A stretch of 49,142 nucleotides of DNA from Desulfobacteraceae bacterium (GTDB lineage: Bacteria > Desulfobacterota > Desulfobacteria > Desulfobacterales > Desulfolunaceae): positions 1 through 49,142 of the forward strand of contig JABXKT010000008.1 of NCBI GenBank assembly GCA_013619155.1, read 5' to 3'. The translations under genes and the position numbers were made by a program. Below are positions 43,908-49,142 of the stretch, in pieces. Below the pieces are notes generated by a model. It saw nothing but the letters and a program-made list of their open reading frames with translations. It made no database searches and was not told where the DNA came from. Within the stretch, counting starts at the first letter, position 1. Each line of letters begins with the position of its first letter.

Positions 43908-43947
43908 AAGAGGGGGCCATGATCGCCTCATGGCCCCCTCTTTTATT
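43903..43947. terminator. Bidirectional terminator between the radical SAM gene and nadE
   Basis: AAAAGAGGGGGCCATGA pairs perfectly with TCATGGCCCCCTCTTTT around a short loop, flanked by A/T runs on both sides, and serves the convergent genes. Confidence 0.92.
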
Positions 43948-43986
43948 CATGGCTCGGCCCCTTTGAAAGGGACCGGGCCCTCTAAA

Positions 43987-45633
43987 CTAGCTCACAATGC
44001 GTTTGGCAATGGGGTAGCGCCGGCCGTAGCCGAAGGCCTTGGCCGTGACCCGAAGACCCGGCGCCGCCTGCTGGCGCTTGTACTCGTTAATCTCCACACG
44101 CCTCACCACATCGGCCACCACGGCCGCATCAAAGCCTAAGGCCACAATCTCTGCCGGAGACTTCACCTCCTCCACATAGGCATGCAGGATCGCATCCAGA
44201 ATCTCATAAGGGGGCAACTCATCCTGATCGGACTGATCGGGACGCAACTCCGCCGAAGGGGTCTTATCGATCACCCGCCAGGGAATCGTCTCCCCTCCCC
44301 GGTTGATATATCGGGAGACTTCCCAGACAAGGGTCTTGGGCAAATCCGAGATGAGGGCAAGGCCTCCGTTCATATCCCCGTAAAGAGTGCAATACCCCAC
44401 GGCCAGCTCCGACTTATTGCCGGTGGTGAGCACCAGGGCCCCCGTCTTATTGGACAGCGCCATAAGAAGGGTACCACGCACCCGGGCCTGGATATTCTGC
44501 TCGGTGATGCCATGCTCCTCCCGGGAAAAGGTCTCGGAAGCGCCCAGAAAGGCATCAAACATGGGGGCGATGGGCACCACATGATAGGGGCATCCCAGAT
44601 GCTTCGCCTGGGAACGGGTATCTTCGTCGTTGTCTGAGGAGGTGTACTCCGATGGCATAAAGACGGCCGTCACATTTTCAGCCCCTAAAGCCTCGGCCGC
44701 AATGGCCAGGGTGAGGGCCGAATCGATCCCCCCCGAAAGACCAATCACCGCCTTTTTAAATCCGCACTTCGTCACATAATCCCGGGTTCCCATCACCAGG
44801 GCCTGGTACACGGACGCCTCGATACACTCCGGTGCCTCGGCGATGTGCTGGGAGGCATCCCCCATGGGATCGAAGATGAGAAGCTCCTCCACGAAAGAGT
44901 CGGCCCGGGCGGCCAGCTCACCATCCTTATTAAATCCCAGACTGGCACCGTCAAAGAGGAGGCTATCATTGCCCCCCACCTGGTTGACGTAGAGAATGGG
45001 TACCTGATAACGCGTGGCCACCGAAGCGATGAGCCGCTCACGAAAGGCGGGTTTCCCCGCATGAAAAGGAGATGCCGAAATATTGATGAGGAGATCGGCC
45101 CCTTTATCACAGAGGTCCGCCACGGGGTCCACGCGATACTTTCGGGAGGCAAACACCTCCTTGTCGTTCCACATGTCCTCACATATTGTGATCCCCAATC
45201 GCAGGCCATGCCACATGACGGGGACAGATTCATGACCAGGGGCAAAGTAGCGCCGCTCATCAAACACATCGTAGGTGGGCAAGAGCCTCTTGCGAACCGT
45301 ATGAATCACGCGGCCATCCTCAAAGAGCATAGCCGAGTTGTACAAATTGTTCTCCCCCCGTTCACCATTTTGCTCCACATACCCCAGGAGCACGGCAATA
45401 CCTTGGATACTCTCCATGAGATGCGCCACGGCACTCAGGTTATCCGTTATGAAGGAGGGCCTCTCCAGGAGATCCCGGGGCGGATAACCGCTCACGGCAA
45501 GTTCAGGAAAGACCACCAGTTGACAACCGGCCTCCTTCGCCCGCGTCGCGATGGTCTCCATCTTCCGGCAATTGCCCTCAAAATCTCCGATGATCGGGTT
45601 GATCTGTCCTGCTGCTATTCTCACCATATCCAT
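43987..45633 (-). CDS. nadE: Glutamine-dependent NAD+ synthetase
   Basis: A 548-residue two-domain enzyme that amidates nicotinate adenine dinucleotide to NAD+. The N-terminal nitrilase-type glutaminase has the E-K-C triad in VFPELAVSGYPP, KRLLPTYDVFDERRYF and ITICEDMW. The C-terminal synthetase has PP-loop AVIGLSGGIDSALT, then STYTSS-like PSEYTSSDNDED and TTGNKSELAVGYCTLYGDM. The start is uncertain: 45633 lies near the conserved VRIAAGQINP start; 45657 has a GGAG site at good spacing, and the frame reaches 45726. Confidence 0.94.
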   Translation of the reverse strand: MDMVRIAAGQINPIIGDFEGNCRKMETIATRAKEAGCQLVVFPELAVSGYPPRDLLERPSFITDNLSAVAHLMESIQGIAVLLGYVEQNGERGENNLYNSAMLFEDGRVIHTVRKRLLPTYDVFDERRYFAPGHESVPVMWHGLRLGITICEDMWNDKEVFASRKYRVDPVADLCDKGADLLINISASPFHAGKPAFRERLIASVATRYQVPILYVNQVGGNDSLLFDGASLGFNKDGELAARADSFVEELLIFDPMGDASQHIAEAPECIEASVYQALVMGTRDYVTKCGFKKAVIGLSGGIDSALTLAIAAEALGAENVTAVFMPSEYTSSDNDEDTRSQAKHLGCPYHVVPIAPMFDAFLGASETFSREEHGITEQNIQARVRGTLLMALSNKTGALVLTTGNKSELAVGYCTLYGDMNGGLALISDLPKTLVWEVSRYINRGGETIPWRVIDKTPSAELRPDQSDQDELPPYEILDAILHAYVEEVKSPAEIVALGFDAAVVADVVRRVEINEYKRQQAAPGLRVTAKAFGYGRRYPIAKRIVS

Positions 45634-45899
45634 GCATCCGTGGTTCCGATTTTTCATCCACGCTCCGTCATACAGAGCACCTATCCGCTTGAATTCCCGG
45701 CGTATTTTATCGGCGCCAGCCCGCATAGTTCCGGATAGTATCCCACCGGAAGAGACGGGTCAAACCCTAGTTCAGGCTATCTTTCACAAAGAGGGTATGA
45801 TACATTCCCCAACCGGTTGTTATCATATTCAAACGTCCCCTTGTATCACAAAAAAAACATAGGGCCAGCCAGGCCCCGCAATTCAAGGCAGAAGAGTCC

Positions 45900-46145
45900 A
45901 TGACCACCCCACACACGCCCATCAAATCCACAGCCATGGCTGTGGTGGCCGTCGCCCTCATCCTTGCCGGGGCAAGCACCCTCATCCCCTGGTCCAGTAT
46001 CACCGAGGCCAATACCCTTGGCTATCGATCCCTGTGCCCCTTTGCCCCCTTCTCCACCCTGATCTGCGCCATGGGAGCCAACACGCTCCTTGCCCTTCGA
46101 AAGCGTCTGACCCCCCCCGCAGAGGAGCCGTCGTGCCAAAAGTAA
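45900..46145 (+). CDS. Small membrane protein (81 aa), unknown function
   Basis: An 81-residue protein with two hydrophobic segments (AMAVVAVALILAGASTLIPW and LCPFAPFSTLICAMGANTLL) joined by a short polar loop containing ITEANTLGYRSLCPF, and a basic tail. I do not recognise it with confidence; the YRSLCPFAPFSTLI stretch looks like a conserved core. It reads in a different frame from the next gene and overlaps it by 13 bases. No transporter or sensor is adjacent. Confidence 0.6.
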   Translation: MTTPHTPIKSTAMAVVAVALILAGASTLIPWSSITEANTLGYRSLCPFAPFSTLICAMGANTLLALRKRLTPPAEEPSCQK

Positions 46146-46312
46146 TCCGTCTTTGTCTTATCGGTAGCCTCCACGCCACCTGCTATCTGTGGCTCATCCC
46201 CCAGGTGATCCTGCCCCGCTTCGGTGCCACTGGCTCCAAGGTGGCCGGGGTCTGCGCCGTCACCCTATCCCTGATCCTCGTGACCCTCATGTTTCGGGGT
46301 AAAAAATCGTGA
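46133..46312 (+). CDS. Very small membrane protein (59 aa), coupled to the previous gene
   Basis: A 59-residue protein starting at GTG 46133 with a good GAGGAG site. It has two predicted helices (LCLIGSLHATCYLWLIPQVIL and VAGVCAVTLSLILVTLMF) and a basic end. Its start lies inside the preceding gene (13-base overlap), a typical translation-coupling arrangement. The frame is open further upstream only as a shadow of that gene. Function unknown; perhaps a two-subunit membrane complex with its neighbour. Confidence 0.55.
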   Translation: MPKVIRLCLIGSLHATCYLWLIPQVILPRFGATGSKVAGVCAVTLSLILVTLMFRGKKS

Positions 46313-46391
46313 ACGCCCCCCTCGACAGAGAAGCATCCCTGGAGGTATTTGGGTCGGAAACCAGTCCAGAAAAAAGGGTCTGGCCCTCTTT

Positions 46392-47237
46392 TCAAGCGTC
46401 GTCCTCTAACTCTGCACGAATCGTGTTGCGCGCACGATTGACAATGGCGCCCAGCGCCTCTGCGCCATAGGTACTCACATCCACAGGGTCATGAATCACA
46501 AGGATTGCCCGCCCCGGCATCAGCTCCGTACTCCCCTTGGCAAGAATCTTCCGGGTGCCCTTGATCGTCACCGGCAAGATGGGCAATCCCAGGTCATGGG
46601 CAAAGCGAAAGGCCCCTTTTTTGAATACCCCCAGCTGACCATCCCCACTTCGCGTCCCCTCGGGAAAAAAAATCACCGAGGTACCGGGCCGGATGCTTGC
46701 CTTGGCGCGATTAAGGGCGGCCACGGCCCCTTTCGTATCCCCGCGATCGATGGAAATATGGCCCATGCACCGGCTCACCCAGCGGACGAGGGGCACCCGC
46801 TCCAGCTCCTTTTTCATCACCCACTTGACATCCAGCCCCAACCAACCATACAGCACATAGATATCATAGTGGCTCAGATGGTTGGCCACCACCACATAGG
46901 ACTGTCCGGCCACGAGCTTCTCCCGCCCCCTCACATCCACCCACATGGGGGTCACAAAGCTGTTGGCCCGGGCCCATAAGGGGGCGATACGCCGCGAGAC
47001 AAAACGGGGTGATATAAGGGTGGAAAGCCCCACAGCCACAGGGGCCATAATAAGGGATGAGAGCCCGAGAAAGGGGACCACAATGACCCACCGATAGGGC
47101 CAGTAGACGAAGCTCCCGAACCGTTGCCATCCCCGGCTGGCCCGCGCCTTCGCCCCATCCATACTCTCCCCCAACTCCTCAGCATGGCGCCGCAGATAGG
47201 TCTCTACACTGTTTTTCGTAAAATTACCCAATGCCAT
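46392..47237 (-). CDS. 1-acyl-sn-glycerol-3-phosphate acyltransferase (PlsC family)
   Basis: A 281-residue acyltransferase, likely making phosphatidic acid from lysophosphatidic acid. Motif I is NHLSHYDIYVLYGW, motif II region GHISIDRGDTKGAV, motif III FFPEGTRSGDGQLG and motif IV GLPILPVTIKGTRK. A pair of hydrophobic stretches near residues 40-75 suggests membrane association. ATG 47237 is eight bases after AGGAG; upstream in-frame sequence to 47369 has no homology. This is the second PlsC-like gene in the window. Confidence 0.88.
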   Translation of the reverse strand: MALGNFTKNSVETYLRRHAEELGESMDGAKARASRGWQRFGSFVYWPYRWVIVVPFLGLSSLIMAPVAVGLSTLISPRFVSRRIAPLWARANSFVTPMWVDVRGREKLVAGQSYVVVANHLSHYDIYVLYGWLGLDVKWVMKKELERVPLVRWVSRCMGHISIDRGDTKGAVAALNRAKASIRPGTSVIFFPEGTRSGDGQLGVFKKGAFRFAHDLGLPILPVTIKGTRKILAKGSTELMPGRAILVIHDPVDVSTYGAEALGAIVNRARNTIRAELEDDA

Positions 47238-47391
47238 CGTCTCTCTCCTGATGGCTGAACCCACACATACAAGGGGCCCCGACCATCGATCTCTTCTATA
47301 GTGCCTATCGTATGCCTTAGAGCCAACGATGTGTTCCAGCAAAAATTCTCCCATGGGTCCAATGCTCACCCACCAAAAACCAAAGCCCCCC

Positions 47392-47880
47392 TTACACCCT
47401 ATCCTTTACCTCCTCCCAAAAACTCTCCACGCCCTCTTTCCACCCGCTGAGATAGGTATCGGTAAACTCCTGAATCCGTTTCTGGGCCATGCGTCCGGTG
47501 GTGGTAAAACGATGGGACTGCTGCTTTAAAACGTGGGCAAAATAGTCACCCAACTGCTCGTCTTTAAAGGGGTTCTCCCCAGGGGTCCATGTAAGGGCAT
47601 ACTGAAGCTCCTGGTAATGAGCCGTCCTGGACCACTCGAGTCCGGCCTGCTTCCCCTCTTCGATAAAGTTGGCCTCAAACTCCGCCTTTTCACGCTTCAA
47701 ACGATCCACCACACTCGAGAGGTCCAACTCTTCGTGAATCCTCTGATGGAAGGCCTCCTTCTTACGGATCATATTGGAGATCGACCGCTGAAAAATCTGT
47801 GAAAAATTCATGGTCGACCGCCACGCCTTCATGCGTTCATGCAGCTCATCCGGTACACTGATCGTCACTTTTTTTGCCAT
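47392..47880 (-). CDS. Ribbon-helix-helix DNA-binding protein with long C-terminal region
   Basis: A 162-residue protein. The N-terminal 45 residues form a CopG/MetJ-type ribbon-helix-helix: KKVTISVPDELHERMKAW, then NFSQIFQRSISNMI. The rest is helical and charged, rich in aromatic residues at the end (WTPGENPFKDEQLGDYFAHVL, YLSGWKEGVESFWEEV). RHH proteins of this size are longer than usual antitoxins, and no toxin is adjacent. AAGGAGG precedes ATG 47880. Repeated CACGTATCG sites lie in its promoter, suggesting autoregulation. Confidence 0.75.
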   Translation of the reverse strand: MAKKVTISVPDELHERMKAWRSTMNFSQIFQRSISNMIRKKEAFHQRIHEELDLSSVVDRLKREKAEFEANFIEEGKQAGLEWSRTAHYQELQYALTWTPGENPFKDEQLGDYFAHVLKQQSHRFTTTGRMAQKRIQEFTDTYLSGWKEGVESFWEEVKDRV

Positions 47881-48266
47881 TATCCCCCTCCTTATGGGTC
47901 TATTCCTATCTTGCGGCATCCTGCCACACCCCGTAAATACGTGTCAATCATTGCCGCACGTATCGCCTGCGAGACCACGTATCGACCCAAATAGATAAAG
48001 AGTCCCCGGGCCCCTCACACCATAAGATATGGCATAGAAAATAGCCTGTAGCCCCCACTCCGCTTCTGTGATAAAAGATGATGCTATTGTAAAATGCCGG
48101 GGTTACGAGGCTCTCTGGGGGGTAGTTCATACACCCGGCCCCCTTAAGAAAAGAGCCATCTCACGCCGCACATCCCCATTATACATATCATCCGTGATGC
48201 GTAATCGGCCGGAGGGAGGGATCTTTCCGGGCTGGGGGCCCGTATGCATCCCTTTGGAGTATTACC
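47881..48266. other. Divergent spacer between the ribbon-helix-helix gene and a lipoprotein gene
   Basis: This 386-bp region carries the divergent promoters. Three copies of an ATACGTG-type motif are at 47937-47984. A TATAC/TATCAT-rich patch near 48180 could hold the lipoprotein gene's -10. No ORF with a ribosome site was found. Confidence 0.5.
47937..47984 (-). promoter_or_regulatory. Repeated CACGTATCG boxes, candidate RHH operator
   Basis: CACGTATCG occurs at 47957-47965 and 47976-47984 (19 bp apart), and the inverted core ATACGTG at 47937-47943. They overlap a minus-strand TTGACA. The ribbon-helix-helix gene begins 57 bases downstream. Confidence 0.5.
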
Positions 48267-49142
48267 ATGAAACAATGGGTTCTGATTTTGACTCTTCTCG
48301 TGCTGGCCACCGCCTGTGCACGCCCCCTTCAGTACATACCCAACGAAAAACCGGCACGATTCCGCTATGAAAGCGCCGTCGATGGCCAACTCAGCACCCT
48401 CTCCACCCAACTGGCCAAGCAACTCACGAGGCGGCGCATCCGACGCGTGGCCATCAAGGAGTTTACCCGCATCGATGGCACCCGCCAACAGCTTGAAAAA
48501 TATCTCGAGATGGAGGTCTCGGATAAATTATTCAAGACCGGGTACTTTACCGTCGTAAAGAGTGAGGCCCTGGATAAGGCGGGAGAAAATAGCCTCTTAG
48601 GCCTTGTGGAGAACGCGGTGACAAAAAACTCCAAGGTCAGCGAAGAGAACGCCCGCAAGGCGGGCCGAGCCCTGAACATCGATGCCATTGTCATGGGCAG
48701 TACGGTGGTGTTGGATAGTGCGGTGAAACTCTCGGTTCAACTCATATCCACGGCCACGGGAAGCATCTTCGGATCCACCTCGGTCCTTATCACCAAAGAT
48801 CGTAATATACGCAGCCTCCTGGACGAGAAGGCCGCGGGGAAAGGCTCCTTTGCCGGTCGTGACGGGGAGTACGGCGATTTTATCACCACCGGTGAAAACC
48901 AGTACCACGAACTGGTATCCGGCCTGTACACCCTCTACATCAAACAGGTGAACCACCAGATGGATCCCTTTGCCGAAACCGGGTCCAACGTGGAGGTCTT
49001 CTTAAATGACGAGTACAAGGTCTTACACGTCGATGAGATGGTCGATTTTACCCTGGATCAGAAGACCTATGTCCTCACCTTAAGAAAAATCTCGGGACGC
49101 AGCGCCGTCTTCAGCTTCGCCAAGCTGAGAAACGCCTCCGAC
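48267..49142 (+). CDS. FlgO/CsgG-like outer-membrane lipoprotein (3' end beyond window)
   Basis: At least 292 codons, open to the window edge. A lipoprotein signal (WVLILTLLVLATAC, likely lipidated Cys 17) is followed by a FlgO-like domain: LSTQLAKQLTRRRIRRVAIKE, LEKYLEMEVSDKLFKTGYFTVV, GRALNIDAIVMGSTVVLDSAVKLSVQLI. FlgO/CsgG relatives are outer-membrane-associated, some linked to flagella or secretion. No flagellar gene is within 15 kb, so the link is uncertain. GGAG 48254 precedes ATG 48267. The C-terminal part (about 200-292) is not recognised. Confidence 0.7.
   Translation, partial: MKQWVLILTLLVLATACARPLQYIPNEKPARFRYESAVDGQLSTLSTQLAKQLTRRRIRRVAIKEFTRIDGTRQQLEKYLEMEVSDKLFKTGYFTVVKSEALDKAGENSLLGLVENAVTKNSKVSEENARKAGRALNIDAIVMGSTVVLDSAVKLSVQLISTATGSIFGSTSVLITKDRNIRSLLDEKAAGKGSFAGRDGEYGDFITTGENQYHELVSGLYTLYIKQVNHQMDPFAETGSNVEVFLNDEYKVLHVDEMVDFTLDQKTYVLTLRKISGRSAVFSFAKLRNASD

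Noticed and set aside
47392..47880. Toxin-antitoxin antitoxin
   Set aside because: No small toxin-like ORF is adjacent on either side, and the protein is longer than typical RHH antitoxins.
1..49142. CRISPR arrays, insertion sequences or prophage genes
   Set aside because: No regularly spaced direct repeats, transposase, integrase or phage structural motifs were seen in any frame.

Overview
The window reads as chromosomal DNA of a motile, didermic bacterium, GC-rich in its genes with AT-richer spacers. TonB-linked outer-membrane machinery, lipoproteins, FleQ- and FlgR-type sigma-54 flagellar regulators, a MotE-like protein, an MJ0042 zinc-ribbon/DUF3426-like protein and many two-component and HD-GYP proteins together suggest a member of the former Deltaproteobacteria (Desulfobacterota) or a close relative. 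That placement is inference; no rRNA gene is present.

Layout. (1) 1-7285: the 3' end of a tRNA-Arg and its terminator, then a three-gene sensory set (TonB-dependent receptor, YfiR/DUF4154 periplasmic protein, CHASE8-like hybrid histidine kinase), facing a response-regulator HD-GYP gene on the other strand. (2) 7286-16393: housekeeping and accessory genes: pyruvate kinase, UbiE/MenG methyltransferase, DnaJ, QueD, a eukaryotic-type HisA, a membrane acyltransferase and two metallo-beta-lactamase-fold proteins. (3) 16409-32006: a minus-strand motility block. Read in the direction of transcription it is: REC-GAF-HD-GYP protein, CheX, CheY, FleQ-like regulator, AMIN-like/TPR protein, FlgR-like regulator, then flgB-flgC-fliE-fliF-fliG-fliH-fliI-fliJ-motE behind a good sigma-54 promoter. 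(4) 32225-49142: an SF2 helicase, an Lrp/AsnC regulator overlapping lysA, a zinc-ribbon membrane protein, hpt, a CbpA-like DnaJ protein, fetAB, mnmG, a YhcC-type radical SAM protein, nadE, two tiny overlapping membrane-protein genes, a PlsC-type acyltransferase, a ribbon-helix-helix protein, and a FlgO/CsgG-like lipoprotein that runs off the window end.

How it fits together. Cyclic-di-GMP and motility form a thread: two HD-GYP candidate phosphodiesterases, a FleQ-family regulator (a c-di-GMP receptor in Pseudomonas), and a YfiR-type protein beside a CHASE8-like sensor, the sensor type that YfiR controls in YfiN. Here the sensor is fused to a phosphorelay kinase instead of a GGDEF domain. No GGDEF or EAL protein is seen in the window.

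The least explained sequence is a noncoding element found twice in opposite orientation (5881-6076 plus; 15090-15325 minus). It has two conserved blocks around a variable middle and at least one apparently compensatory base-pair change. It may be a structured RNA or a small mobile intergenic repeat. Short operator-like repeats next to the lrp, HD-GYP and ribbon-helix-helix genes are also recorded. All calls come from reading the sequence; no database search was possible.
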